Source: Rhizobium sp. BK418
GTDB taxonomy: Bacteria > Pseudomonadota > Alphaproteobacteria > Rhizobiales > Rhizobiaceae
NCBI RefSeq assembly: GCF_004341105.1
Contig: NZ_SLZK01000006.1
Location: forward strand, 186,001-250,000
DNA: 64,000 bases
Reading direction: 5' to 3'
Below, one piece after another: positions 42,820 through 51,947 of this stretch. The first letter of the stretch is position 1, and every line of letters starts with the position of its first letter. The notes below the pieces were generated by a model that saw only the letters and a list, made by a program, of their open reading frames with translations, did not search any database and was not told the origin of the DNA. The position numbers and the translations under genes were made by a program.

Positions 42820-43641
42820 CTATTCCTTTGCGCCGGTGCGCGTCTGCGAGCCGGCGGCGAACTGACGTTGGAAAACGAGGAAGACGAGCAGGGGAACGAT
42901 GGTGGTGATGATGGCGGCCACCGACCTCAGATCCCAGTTGATCTCGTAGCTGCCGGAAATGCGGGCAAGCAGCACCGGAAGGGGCACATCGCTGCGCAGG
43001 AAGAGCATGGGCAGCAACAGCGCATTCCATGTCCACAGGAACTGCAGGATGCCGACAGCGAAGATCGGCGGCAGGCTGTTTGGCAGCACTACATGGCGGA
43101 AGGTCGCGAGCGGACCGCAGCCGTCGATCTTGGCGGCCTCCACCAATTCCCTAGGGAAATCCTCGAAGAAATTTTTGACGAGGAAGATCGACCAGGCGAA
43201 CGAGAGACCGACATAGGGAATGAGCACCGAGAGGATGTTGTCGATCAGTCCCATGTCGCGCCAGAGCGTGAAGAGCGGAATGATGACGACCTGCTGCGGC
43301 AGCACGAATGCGTTGATGATAATGATCAAGAGCAGTCGCCGGAAGGGGAATGCCAGGAAATGGAAGGCGTAAGCTGCGGCCGGGGTCAGCAGCATGGTGA
43401 GCGCTGTCGCAATACCCGCCGTCTTCATCGTCACCCACATGGATTCCGCGAGCGGGTATTTGTCCCAGACGCGGCGCCACGCATCGAGCGTAAAATCGAA
43501 ACGGTCGAAGCGCCACCAGCCGAGCGAGACGCCTTCGGGCGGGCGCAGCGACGTGACGATAATACCGATGATCGGGATGACCCAGATGAAGGCGACGATG
43601 CCGACGACGACGATGATCCAGCGGGGGGCCTTGCCGATCAT
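42820..43641 (-). CDS. Sugar ABC transporter permease (MalG-type)
   Basis: Inner-membrane channel subunit (273 aa) with six helices. The first is WIIVVVGIVAFIWVIPIIGI, and the EAA loop is LVEAAKIDGCGPLATFRHVV. It is coupled to the MalF-type gene by a 4-base overlap and precedes the GHL6 glycosidase by 4 bp, showing that the hydrolase is part of the transport operon. Confidence 0.93.
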   Translation of the reverse strand: MIGKAPRWIIVVVGIVAFIWVIPIIGIIVTSLRPPEGVSLGWWRFDRFDFTLDAWRRVWDKYPLAESMWVTMKTAGIATALTMLLTPAAAYAFHFLAFPFRRLLLIIIINAFVLPQQVVIIPLFTLWRDMGLIDNILSVLIPYVGLSFAWSIFLVKNFFEDFPRELVEAAKIDGCGPLATFRHVVLPNSLPPIFAVGILQFLWTWNALLLPMLFLRSDVPLPVLLARISGSYEINWDLRSVAAIITTIVPLLVFLVFQRQFAAGSQTRTGAKE

Positions 43642-44597
43642 TTCGCACCTGCCGTTCGCTGGATGATTGCCGGGATCGAGACGATGAGCACGGCGAGCAG
43701 CAGGATGACGGTCGCAGCCGCACCGTAGCCCAGTTTGAACTGGGTCATGGATTCCCGGTACATGAAATAGCCGACGGTCTCGGTCGAGCGCACCGGTCCG
43801 CCGCCCGTAAGAATATAGATGATGTCGAAGGCACGCAGAGCCGTCAGAAGGTTGATGAAGACGGCGACGCGTACGCCCGGCATCGACAGCGGCATCATGA
43901 TATGCCGCATGGTCGAGACCGGTTTTGCGCCATCCATATAGGCAGCTTCGAGCACGGATTTCGGGATCGCCTGGATGGCGGCAAAGATCAGCATCAGGGG
44001 CAGGCCGACGCCGCTCCAGGAAGCCGCAACGATCAGCGCCCAGAGAGCCGTGTTTGCATCACCCAGCCAGGCATGGGCGAAATCTGGAAAGCCCAGAAGC
44101 TGGATCAGCGAATTGAGCAACCCGCCGGAATCCGACCGGTAGATGCCGATCCACATATAACCTGATACCGCTTCCGAAATGCCGAAGGCTGCAAAGATCA
44201 TCACGCGAAAGGGCAGCGTCTGCTGTGGCGCGAAAGCGCACAGCATCGCCAGAGCCCAGCCGATCGCAACCGAGATCACAGTCGTGCCGATGGTGAAGAT
44301 CAGGGTCGTCAGCAGCGTGTTGCGGAAGGCTGCATCGGCAAAGAGCCGCGCATAATTGCCGAAGCCGATGAAAGCCGGTTTTCTGAGCCCCTGGATGTCC
44401 CAGAAGCTCAGCCGGATCGTCTCGGCCAGCGGATAGATGACGGCGATCGCAAACAACACGATAACCGGCGCAATCAGGATCAGTGCGGCGGGCGTGTCCC
44501 TAAGCAGACGCCGACGGCCTTTGATGCCAGCCGCTAGCGGAGAACCCTGCACCACGCCCGCCGCTTCCCGCATTGGGGAAGCGGAAGTGTCAGCCAT
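43638..44597 (-). CDS. Sugar ABC transporter permease (MalF-type)
   Basis: Inner-membrane channel subunit (319 aa), with about 35 polar N-terminal residues, then LILIAPVIVLFAIAVIYPLA as first helix. The EAA loop is LEAAYMDGAKPVSTMRHIMM. The start overlaps the binding-protein stop by one base (TGATG form) and the end overlaps the MalG-type gene by 4. Confidence 0.93.
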   Translation of the reverse strand: MADTSASPMREAAGVVQGSPLAAGIKGRRRLLRDTPAALILIAPVIVLFAIAVIYPLAETIRLSFWDIQGLRKPAFIGFGNYARLFADAAFRNTLLTTLIFTIGTTVISVAIGWALAMLCAFAPQQTLPFRVMIFAAFGISEAVSGYMWIGIYRSDSGGLLNSLIQLLGFPDFAHAWLGDANTALWALIVAASWSGVGLPLMLIFAAIQAIPKSVLEAAYMDGAKPVSTMRHIMMPLSMPGVRVAVFINLLTALRAFDIIYILTGGGPVRSTETVGYFMYRESMTQFKLGYGAAATVILLLAVLIVSIPAIIQRTAGAK

Positions 44598-45904
44598 CAG
44601 TAGGAACCCTTGGCCTTGGTCTCGATGGCTGAAAGAACCGTGTCGATATTGGCATCGGACGGATCCTGCAGGAACTTCTGTAGCTGGACACGATATTCGT
44701 CGACGAGGTCCCCTGGCAGGAGGTCGCCGAGCACAAATTGCAGCTTGGAGCTTGCAACCGCCTGCGTCGCTACCTTCTGTGCTTCGCCGTAGAGCGAGGC
44801 GTCGACATTGCTGCTTGGCGAAGCATAACCGGCCTTGGCGAGAATGTTGGCGGCATCCGCGCTCGTCCAGAAATCGAGGAAGGCGTCGGCTGCCTTTGGA
44901 TTGGGACCGTTCGTCGTGACAAGCAGTTCCTTGGCATCGACGCTAGACGTATCATCATGGCCCATGCCGAGCGACGGAAACTGGAAGAGGCCGTAGTCCT
45001 TGCCCTCCGTCAGCTTATAATCGTTCTTGGCGCGGTTGTTCATCCACATGCCGATCAACAGGTAGTTCTTGGTATTGGCCTGGAAGATCTGGTCGGCCTC
45101 GCCGTCCCAGTCGTTGGCAAGCATCGTATTCGGTGCGCCGCAGCAGCCGGATGTCAGCATCTGGGCGTATTTGGTGAGCGCCGTCTTCACGGCCGGATCG
45201 GTCCAGGGGATCTCGTGGGCGGCGAGCTTCGTCGCCGTTTCGACACCTGCCGTTCGCAGCAGCAAGGTTTCGAACCATTCGGCATGCGCCCAGTATTTGC
45301 CGGGAATGGCGACGGGCGCCGCATAACCGGCCTGGGTCAATTTTGCAAAGGACGCGACGAATTCATCCCATGTTTTCGGCGGCTCGGTAATGCCGGCTTT
45401 CTCGAGATGCTCCTTCTTGTACCAGATGCCGGATCGGTCGCCGAACGTGTAAGTCAGGCCGTAAGTCTTGCCGTCGATGGCGCCGAGATCCTTCCAGGAC
45501 TGGCTGATCAGCTTGTCCCAGCCGAAAGCTTTCCATTGATCGTCGACCGACCGCAGCATGCCGGCATCGGCCAGTTCCTTGCGGAAGGCCGGCCAGGTAT
45601 TGATCAGCACGTCGACGACTTCGCCGCCCATCAGTGCGGTGCGGATGCCGCCACGCATGTCGCCCTGACCCGTGACCACGACTTCGCGGATCGTCACATC
45701 AGGATATTTCGCCAGAAAAGCCTTCTGGATCGAATGCATCATGTCGAGCTCGGAGCCGCCGAGCCAATTCAAGACGACAAGCTCGCCGCTCACGGTATCC
45801 TGCCCCCTTGCTGCGCCCGACAGAGCCAGCAGGGCTGTGCTTCCCGCTCCTGCAAGAAGAGTACGACGACGGATTTCGGGCATAAATCTACTGCTGTTGG
45901 TCAT
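44597..45904 (-). CDS. Sugar ABC transporter substrate-binding protein (family 1, Tat-like signal)
   Basis: Periplasmic binding protein (435 aa) and first gene of the seven-gene GH95 operon. The signal region has three arginines before the hydrophobic stretch (EIRRRTLLAGAGSTALLAL), suggesting Tat export, with cleavage near ARGQ. The mature part shows the family 1 features GELVVLNWLGGSELDMM, YGLTYTFGDRSGIWYKKE and GADPs-like substitution region with an unusual CC pair (TSGCCGAPN). ATG 45904 has GGGAGG with spacing 7; the reading from 45943 is rejected. Ligand unknown, inferred to be a fucose- or galactose-decorated plant oligosaccharide. Confidence 0.9.
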   Translation of the reverse strand: MTNSSRFMPEIRRRTLLAGAGSTALLALSGAARGQDTVSGELVVLNWLGGSELDMMHSIQKAFLAKYPDVTIREVVVTGQGDMRGGIRTALMGGEVVDVLINTWPAFRKELADAGMLRSVDDQWKAFGWDKLISQSWKDLGAIDGKTYGLTYTFGDRSGIWYKKEHLEKAGITEPPKTWDEFVASFAKLTQAGYAAPVAIPGKYWAHAEWFETLLLRTAGVETATKLAAHEIPWTDPAVKTALTKYAQMLTSGCCGAPNTMLANDWDGEADQIFQANTKNYLLIGMWMNNRAKNDYKLTEGKDYGLFQFPSLGMGHDDTSSVDAKELLVTTNGPNPKAADAFLDFWTSADAANILAKAGYASPSSNVDASLYGEAQKVATQAVASSKLQFVLGDLLPGDLVDEYRVQLQKFLQDPSDANIDTVLSAIETKAKGSY

Positions 45905-45942
45905 GTCACGTCCTCCCAAACGTTGACTGTCGCCATCCGGCA

Positions 45943-46004
45943 TTCAATTTAATTGAAACGTTATCATCTATCTTGTGTGGGACAAGTGTTTTTATCGATA
46001 AAAA
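45943..46004. promoter_or_regulatory. Palindrome-rich promoter region of the GH95 importer operon
   Basis: Upstream of the binding-protein gene are three symmetric sites: TTCAATT-T-AATTGAA (45943-45957, perfect), an imperfect LacI-like TGAAACGTTATCA (45954-45966) and TTTTTATCGATAAAAA (45989-46004, perfect 16 bp). The region is AT-rich. These are candidates for the operator of the LacI regulator at 39589-40623 and for the promoter; which is used is not known. Confidence 0.5.
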
Positions 46005-46072
46005 TCAATTTTTGTTTATGTCATTGTTTTAATGAGAGACTTGCTTCGGCGGAACTTAGCGCTTGCTGGTCT

Positions 46073-46885
46073 TTAGGACATGGCCGCAAAATCGGCGCTC
46101 AGCACGGCGTCTTTCAGCGCGCGGGAATAGGGATGCTGCGGATTGTCGAGGACCTTGCGCGCCTCTCCTTGTTCGGCGATTTCGCCTTTGCGCATGATGA
46201 TGATCCGGTCACTGATATAATAAGCGGTGGCAAGGTCGTGAGTGATGTAGATGATCGAAAGCCCAAGTTCGCTTTTCAGGCGGCCGAACAGGTTGACGAT
46301 TGCCATGCGCAGCGACGCATCGACCATGGATACCGGTTCATCGGCGACCAGCAGGCGGGGTTGCGGAATGAGCGCACGGGCGATGGCGACGCGCTGAAGC
46401 TGACCGCCGGACAACTCGTGGGGAAATCGGCCCTTCACCTCTTCAAGGGTCAGGCCGACATGCATCAATGCGGCATCCGCGACGCGTTCCACCTGCCGCC
46501 GCTCCGGCTGTTTTCCCGACGCCGACAAATTGCGGGCCGTCTCAAACAGGTAGCGATCCACTCGCTTCATCGGATTGAAGGCTTCGAAAGGGTTCTGGAG
46601 AACTGGCTGCACCTTATTCATGAAAGCCCTGCGTTCGGATCTGCCGTGAATGGAAACCGCCCTGCCGCAGAATTCGAGCTCTCCTTGCGTCGGCGCCGTC
46701 TGGCCGAGGATCATTGCAGCGATGGTCGACTTGCCCGATCCGGATTCTCCGACGATCGACAGGATCTCCGGTTCCTCGCCAAGTGCGAAGCTGACATCCT
46801 TGACAGCCGTGATCCGACGCCGGCCGAGCATGCCGCCCTGCCGATAGATTTTTGTGACATGCGAGAGATTCAGCAAAGCACTCAA
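46073..46885 (-). CDS. Oligopeptide-type ABC transporter ATP-binding protein (DppF/OppF-like)
   Basis: Second ATPase (270 aa) of an oligopeptide-class importer. Walker A is GESGSGKST, followed by VLQNPFEAFNPM, signature LSGGQLQRVAIARAL, Walker B LLVADEPVSMVD and YITHDLATAYY. The short C-terminus lacks the cysteine-containing tail of its partner. I favour TTG 46885, which overlaps the upstream stop in a TTGA, with GGGAG upstream; an ATG at 46912 would overlap the upstream gene by 31 bases. Last gene of the module led by the second GH51 enzyme, so the cargo is probably an arabino-oligosaccharide rather than a peptide. Confidence 0.9.
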   Translation of the reverse strand: MSALLNLSHVTKIYRQGGMLGRRRITAVKDVSFALGEEPEILSIVGESGSGKSTIAAMILGQTAPTQGELEFCGRAVSIHGRSERRAFMNKVQPVLQNPFEAFNPMKRVDRYLFETARNLSASGKQPERRQVERVADAALMHVGLTLEEVKGRFPHELSGGQLQRVAIARALIPQPRLLVADEPVSMVDASLRMAIVNLFGRLKSELGLSIIYITHDLATAYYISDRIIIMRKGEIAEQGEARKVLDNPQHPYSRALKDAVLSADFAAMS

Positions 46886-47871
46886 ACCTGATCTCCCGTA
46901 ACTGCAAAACATGCGACCCGCCGCTGCGGCCCAACAGTGATCAAGGGCGGCACCTTCTGTGAACAGATCTCCATCCGTTTTGGACAGCGCGGATGAAACC
47001 GGCAGCCTTCCGGCGGCATGGCAAGGTTCGGGGGGCGTCCCTCCAGCGAAGGGCGGGCCGTCGCGTCGCCGATACGCGGCAGACTGGCGACGAGGTGCTG
47101 CGTATAGGGATGAAGCGGCATGCTGAAGAGTTCGCGGGTGGGCGCTTCCTCGACGAGACGGCCGGCATAGACGATGCCGATGCGGTCGGACACCGTTGCG
47201 TGAACGCCCATATCATGGGTAACGAACAGGAAGGACGAGCCCATTTCGCGTTGAATTTCGCGGACCATCGACAACACGTCGCGCTGGACGATCACATCGA
47301 GGGCGGTCGTCGGTTCGTCGGCGATGATGAATTCCGGCGTCAGGATCGTGGCGAGCGCAATGGTCATGCGCTGGCGCATGCCGCCGGAGAGCTCGTGGGG
47401 ATAGGCGTCGAGCAGATGCGGATCGAGCTTTAGCCGTTGCAAATGGGCGGCGACCCTTTCGAAGAACTCTTGCATGCCGACCTGCATGTGGCGGAATGCG
47501 AAGTCGGTGAAGGAATAGCGGATCCGGCGCACCGGGTTGAGCACATTCATCGACCCCTGCATGATATAGGACAGATGCCGCCAGCGCAGCGCCATGCGCT
47601 CTTCGGGCTTCATCGCGTAAATATCCTGGGTGCCGCCCGCGAAATGGAACGTCACCTTTCCTGATACGACCCTGAGCGGCGGCCGGATCGCGCCGGCGAC
47701 GGTCTTGATCAGGGTCGTCTTGCCGCTGCTCGATTCTCCGGCGACGCCATAGACCTCGCCGCGGCCGATCGTCAGAGTGATGTCGTCGACGGCCCGCACT
47801 TCGCGATCGATGCCGTAGAGGAAGGCGCGGTAGTAGGCTTTGAGATTCTGGATTTCGACCAAAGGGTCCAT
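46882..47871 (-). CDS. Oligopeptide-type ABC transporter ATP-binding protein (DppD/OppD-like)
   Basis: First ATPase (329 aa) of the importer, with Walker A GESSSGKTT (Ser replaces the usual Gly-Ser order), YIMQGSMNVLNPVRRI, signature LSGGMRQRMTIALAT, Walker B FIIADEPTTALD and FVTHDMGVHATV. The C-terminal oligopeptide-ATPase domain has the cysteine pattern CRFHPRCPKRMEIC that binds an iron-sulfur cluster in some relatives. Adjacent permeases end 1 base upstream, so the genes are tightly coupled. Confidence 0.93.
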   Translation of the reverse strand: MDPLVEIQNLKAYYRAFLYGIDREVRAVDDITLTIGRGEVYGVAGESSSGKTTLIKTVAGAIRPPLRVVSGKVTFHFAGGTQDIYAMKPEERMALRWRHLSYIMQGSMNVLNPVRRIRYSFTDFAFRHMQVGMQEFFERVAAHLQRLKLDPHLLDAYPHELSGGMRQRMTIALATILTPEFIIADEPTTALDVIVQRDVLSMVREIQREMGSSFLFVTHDMGVHATVSDRIGIVYAGRLVEEAPTRELFSMPLHPYTQHLVASLPRIGDATARPSLEGRPPNLAMPPEGCRFHPRCPKRMEICSQKVPPLITVGPQRRVACFAVTGDQV

Positions 47872-47872
47872 G

Positions 47873-48730
47873 CTAGCTTCCCATCCGGTTCAGCCGGCTG
47901 CGCGGATCATTGTACTCGTTCATCGACATCGACAGCAGGAAGAGCGCCAGGAAGAGAATGACGATCACCGCGACTGGCGCTGCCACCCACCACCAGGTGC
48001 CGGCAATCAGCGCCGAATGCGCGTTGGCCCAGTAGATCATCATGCCCATGGTCGGCGTCTCGATATCGGTAAAGCCCAGCACCGACAGCGTGATTTCCAT
48101 GCCGATCGACCAGATCATGTTGTTCATCGTGGTGGCGAAGACGATGGGCAGCACATAGGGCAGGTGCTCTTCGACCAGGATCTTGCGCATGCTCATGCCG
48201 GAATAGACGCTCTGGACGGTGAAGGGCCTGGTCTTCAGGCCGATCGCCACCGAGCGGATAAGGCGCGCATCGTAGGACCAGCCGAGTGCGGCCATGATGA
48301 CGATCAGTATGGTCCAGGTCATGCTGTCCTTCAGCACGAAATAAAACAGGATCAACAGCGGAAATTGCGGGATGACCATGACGCTGTCGTTGATCGCCAT
48401 CAGCACCCGGTCGACCGCACCGCCGGCATAACCGGCAACGAGGCCGACGACCAGCGAGATGATGCGCGACAGAAAGGCGACGCCGATGCCGAAGTACAAG
48501 GTATTGCGAAGGGCAATGGTCAGTTGCCAGAAAACGTCCTGACCGCGCGATGTCGTGCCGAGCCAATATTGGCTATCGGGCGGCATGTCGGGCGGCAGAA
48601 GATAGAGGTCCGTGGCGCCGTAGGGCGAGAAATAGGACACGACGATCAACCCGACGATGACGGCAAAGAGCAGCAGGCCGCAGAGAAATTCCTGGTTCTG
48701 GCGCGCGAGGTCGCGGATGATGGTAAACAT
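47873..48730 (-). CDS. Oligopeptide-type ABC transporter permease (DppC-like)
   Basis: Inner-membrane permease (285 aa). The N-terminal helix is FLCGLLLFAVIVGLIVVSYF, followed by a periplasmic loop with WLGTTSRGQDVFWQL, the DppC hallmark. The EAA-like coupling region is VYSGMSMRKILVEEHLPYVL. Six helices are predicted. It sits between the DppB-type permease (3 bp) and the first ATPase (1 bp). Confidence 0.92.
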   Translation of the reverse strand: MFTIIRDLARQNQEFLCGLLLFAVIVGLIVVSYFSPYGATDLYLLPPDMPPDSQYWLGTTSRGQDVFWQLTIALRNTLYFGIGVAFLSRIISLVVGLVAGYAGGAVDRVLMAINDSVMVIPQFPLLILFYFVLKDSMTWTILIVIMAALGWSYDARLIRSVAIGLKTRPFTVQSVYSGMSMRKILVEEHLPYVLPIVFATTMNNMIWSIGMEITLSVLGFTDIETPTMGMMIYWANAHSALIAGTWWWVAAPVAVIVILFLALFLLSMSMNEYNDPRSRLNRMGS

Positions 48731-48733
48731 GGC

Positions 48734-49738
48734 CTACTCCACCTTGATGCGCGGATCGATCAGCGGGCTCAGAATGTCGATGATGAACACGGCGGCGGCG
48801 ACGCCGACGATCGACAAGGCGCTGAGGCCGAGGACCAGGCTGTAGTCGCCGGCATGCACCGCCGAAATCAGCAGGTTGCCGATGCCGGGATAACCGAAGA
48901 CGATCTCCGTGATGACGGTGCCGTTGAAGATCGCCCCGAGCGACATGGCAAGCCCGGTAAATTGCGGTACCATCGCATTGCGAGCGATGTAGGAGCGCAG
49001 AATTTTCCGCTTCGGAACGCCGCCGAGTTCGGCGAAGACGACGTAATCATCGGTGATGATGTTGGAAACGAGCGCGCGCATCCCTATCAACCAGCTGCCG
49101 GCTCCGACCAGGATCAGCGACAGGGCCGGCAGGATGGAATGTTCCAGGATATCGACGATCAACGAAAAGGAGAGGTCCAGATTGGCGTTCATCTCGTAGC
49201 CGCCATTGATCGGCAGCACCGGCCAGAGATAGCCGAACAGGATGAGAAGCACGAAGGCCAGAATATAATAGGGAATGGGAAGGAGCGCGATGAAGACCAG
49301 GCTGACGCCTTTCAACACCATGTTCTTCCTGTAATAGCCGGCGAGTGCGCCGATCGCGTTTCCGAGCACGAAGGTGATTAGGGTAGAGACAGTCATCAGC
49401 CCGATGGTCCAGGGCAGAGACCGCAGAATGATGGTGGAAACCGGTGTGGGAAAAGCCGATAGCGAAGGACCGAGATCACCGGTCATCAACCGCAGCCAGA
49501 AATGCAGATATTGTTGCCAGATCGAGCCCTCCAGTCCGTAAAGTTCGCGAAGCGACTGCCGCATGAGCTCGATCGCATTCGGATCGGACTGACCCATCTG
49601 GGTTATGGCGCCTATGCTTTCTTCGACCGGATCGATCGGGGTCAGGTGGGTAACGAAGAATGTGATGCTCACTCCAATAAAGACGACGAGCAGAAACTGA
49701 CCGAACCGCTTCAGCACGAAGATCAGATAGGACGTCAT
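48734..49738 (-). CDS. Oligopeptide-type ABC transporter permease (DppB-like)
   Basis: Inner-membrane permease (334 aa), with first helix FGQFLLVVFIGVSITFFVTH and the long periplasmic loop typical of DppB/OppB. The coupling region is VFAELGGVPKRKILRSYIAR, and the family motif EIVFGYPGIGNLLISAV is present. ATG 49738 is the natural family start; a reading from 49825 is rejected. It follows the binding-protein gene after 108 bp that contain a strong palindrome. Confidence 0.92.
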   Translation of the reverse strand: MTSYLIFVLKRFGQFLLVVFIGVSITFFVTHLTPIDPVEESIGAITQMGQSDPNAIELMRQSLRELYGLEGSIWQQYLHFWLRLMTGDLGPSLSAFPTPVSTIILRSLPWTIGLMTVSTLITFVLGNAIGALAGYYRKNMVLKGVSLVFIALLPIPYYILAFVLLILFGYLWPVLPINGGYEMNANLDLSFSLIVDILEHSILPALSLILVGAGSWLIGMRALVSNIITDDYVVFAELGGVPKRKILRSYIARNAMVPQFTGLAMSLGAIFNGTVITEIVFGYPGIGNLLISAVHAGDYSLVLGLSALSIVGVAAAVFIIDILSPLIDPRIKVE

Positions 49739-49812
49739 AGGGTGGTGGTTCCTCTCTCGTTCCCCGCATCGACTGGAAAAAGATCGACGGGCAGATGTCC
49801 GTCGACAAGGAA

Positions 49813-49836
49813 GCCGGCGCGGCATGCCGCGCCGGC
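49813..49836 (-). terminator. 24-bp perfect palindrome after the binding-protein gene
   Basis: The sequence is fully self-complementary, with arms GCCGGCGCGGCA and TGCCGCGCCGGC. It lies 10 bases after the stop of the family 5 binding-protein gene and can form a very stable hairpin. No T-run follows directly, so partial termination or mRNA protection is the likely role, as at 2216-2242 and 24789-24813. Confidence 0.65.
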
Positions 49837-49846
49837 GGCGGGAGGA

Positions 49847-51751
49847 TTATTGCGATTGTGCCGGTTTCAGCTTGACCATCATCAGCCTAGAATTGGCCCA
49901 GTTCGGCACCGGATCGGTATAAGGGTCTGATATCGTCGGGTAGCCGGTCCAATAGGTCGTGTCCATCGAGGTGAAGACGTTGTAGGACATCAGCGGGATC
50001 GTCGGCATTTCGCGGGCGACCAGCCTCAGATAATCCTTGCCGAGCTCGATGCCCTTGGGATCGTCGGCGCTGATGCCGCGGATGCTTTCGATGATCTTGT
50101 CGAGCTCCGGATTGCTCCAGCGCTGCCAGTTGCGCGGCGGCTGAACCTCACCCTTCTTTGCCACGAACTGCGAGTGCCAGCTGTCGAGGAAGAAGGACAG
50201 GTCGGGATCGCCGCCCCAGGTTTCGACGCTCCAGGCAATCGCCACCTGGAAATCGCCGGGCTGCAGCGCAACCTGCCACAGGCTCGTCGTCGGCACGGCT
50301 TTGGCGTCGATGCCGAAGGAAGCCCATTGCTGCGCGATCAGCGTTCCCGCGCGGGTGAAGACGGAGCGCGTGTCGCCCTCCACGGTCATGCGGATTCTGA
50401 ACGGCTGACCATCAGGCGTCATCCATTTGCCGCCGGTCTTCTTGAAGCCGGCCTTTTCCAAAAGTTCCGCAGCAGCCTGTGGATCCGGCTTCCACCAGCC
50501 GTAACCGAAGGCCGCGTTGATCGCGGCAGGATCCTTCGGGATCTGATCCTTGTATTTTGCCTGTTTGCCCAAGATATCGGCGATCTGCTGGCCGATCGTT
50601 GGATCATAGGGCTTGATCTTGCGCTTGCCGGTGTCGATTTCGAAGTTCTTCAGCCAATCCTGCATGGGGGCCTGATAAGCCGTCATCGCGACGGCGGTCG
50701 GCGGAACACCCAGTGCTGACAGCGTCGCGGCACCACGATAGCTCGCCATGTCCACGGCCTTGATGTCTATCAGGAGAGCCAGAGCCCATCTGACATCCGG
50801 GTTCTGGAAGGTCGGATCCTGCGTATTGAAGATGACAGCCGGAAGCGTCGGGTCCGGATGAGCGTAGGGGAAACCCGGGAACCACGTATCGACCGACTTG
50901 GATTTTTCCTTGAGCGTGAACATGCCCTCAGGCGTATTGTCGTGGATGATATCGAGATTGTGCTCGAGCTGGGCGATGGTGCGCTTATCCGGCGGGCCGG
51001 GGTCGACATAGGTGACATATTTCGGAGCGGGTTCGCCGAAGCGGGCAAGCGAGGTCCGCTGCCAGTCGTCGCGCTTCTCCCACGTATACCATTTGCCTTG
51101 CGGATCATAGGCCTTCAGCTTGTAGGCTCCGAGGGAAACGGGATTGGCAAAATCATAGCGAACGGGATCGGCAACCTTCTCGAAAACGTGTTTCGGCATG
51201 ATCCAAGCACCGTTCCAGCGTACCGTGAAGATCGCATGGAAACGCGAATTGGGCTTTTTCAGCTTGAAGACGACCGTATTGCGATCCGTTGCTTCGACGC
51301 TTGCGACCTGCACCGAGAAGGCGGCGCTCCAGACCATGCCGGGATGGTCCATTTGCGTCTTGACCGTATAGACGACGTCATCGGCTGTAAATTCCACGCC
51401 ATCGCTCCAGTAGAGCCCCGGGCGTAGCTTCACCGTCATCTCGGTAAAGTCGGCATTATATTGCGGCTTGTCGGCGGCAAGGGAATTGTCCCAGGTCGAG
51501 CCGCCGAGACCTTGTTCGGGATCGATGTACCAGAGCGTGTCCATGGTCAACTGCTGCAGGCCGGTTGAAACACCGCCGCCGCCGTTGACCCAAATATTGA
51601 ACCAGCCGGGGTTCTTGATCGTGCCTTCCGGATTTTCGACGATGAGCGTGTCCTTGCGAGGCAAGGATTTATAATCATCTGCCTTGGCCGCGGCCATCAG
51701 GCCGAGCGTCGCCAGGGCGACGCCGAATGCAAGCTTCTTCCAATGCTGCAT
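49847..51751 (-). CDS. Oligopeptide-type ABC transporter substrate-binding protein (family 5)
   Basis: Large periplasmic binding protein (634 aa) with a signal peptide (KLAFGVALATLGLMAAAKAD, cleavage near residue 24). Typical family 5 segments are MTVKLRPGLYWSDGVEFTAD with DVVYT, then NPVSLGAYKL, PDVRWALALLIDI and the C-terminal REMPTIPLMSYNVF. ATG 51751 follows GGGAGGAG; the reading from 51790 is rejected. Members of this family import cello- and galacto-oligosaccharides as well as peptides. Since the gene upstream is GH51, an arabino-oligosaccharide ligand is inferred. Confidence 0.92.
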   Translation of the reverse strand: MQHWKKLAFGVALATLGLMAAAKADDYKSLPRKDTLIVENPEGTIKNPGWFNIWVNGGGGVSTGLQQLTMDTLWYIDPEQGLGGSTWDNSLAADKPQYNADFTEMTVKLRPGLYWSDGVEFTADDVVYTVKTQMDHPGMVWSAAFSVQVASVEATDRNTVVFKLKKPNSRFHAIFTVRWNGAWIMPKHVFEKVADPVRYDFANPVSLGAYKLKAYDPQGKWYTWEKRDDWQRTSLARFGEPAPKYVTYVDPGPPDKRTIAQLEHNLDIIHDNTPEGMFTLKEKSKSVDTWFPGFPYAHPDPTLPAVIFNTQDPTFQNPDVRWALALLIDIKAVDMASYRGAATLSALGVPPTAVAMTAYQAPMQDWLKNFEIDTGKRKIKPYDPTIGQQIADILGKQAKYKDQIPKDPAAINAAFGYGWWKPDPQAAAELLEKAGFKKTGGKWMTPDGQPFRIRMTVEGDTRSVFTRAGTLIAQQWASFGIDAKAVPTTSLWQVALQPGDFQVAIAWSVETWGGDPDLSFFLDSWHSQFVAKKGEVQPPRNWQRWSNPELDKIIESIRGISADDPKGIELGKDYLRLVAREMPTIPLMSYNVFTSMDTTYWTGYPTISDPYTDPVPNWANSRLMMVKLKPAQSQ

Positions 51752-51947
51752 TTTCTCCTCCCTTTGAATGCGACGAGAGAGCGGCCGCAATGGACGCGTG
51801 GGACGTCGCGGTTTTTGGTCCGCAGCAGGCTTGGGACTTGTACGTGTCAGGTCCGATGCTTCTGCGATCCATTCCTCCGGCTCGACTGCCTCCTCGCAGC
51901 GAGCGGATAGTCTTCAGGCCAGCACGAGGGTGATGGCCGGAAATTCT

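Noticed and set aside
47840..49381. 513-aa open frame on the plus strand across dppC- and dppB-like genes
   Set aside because: It lies opposite two clearly identified permease genes and has the low-complexity composition of an antisense shadow.
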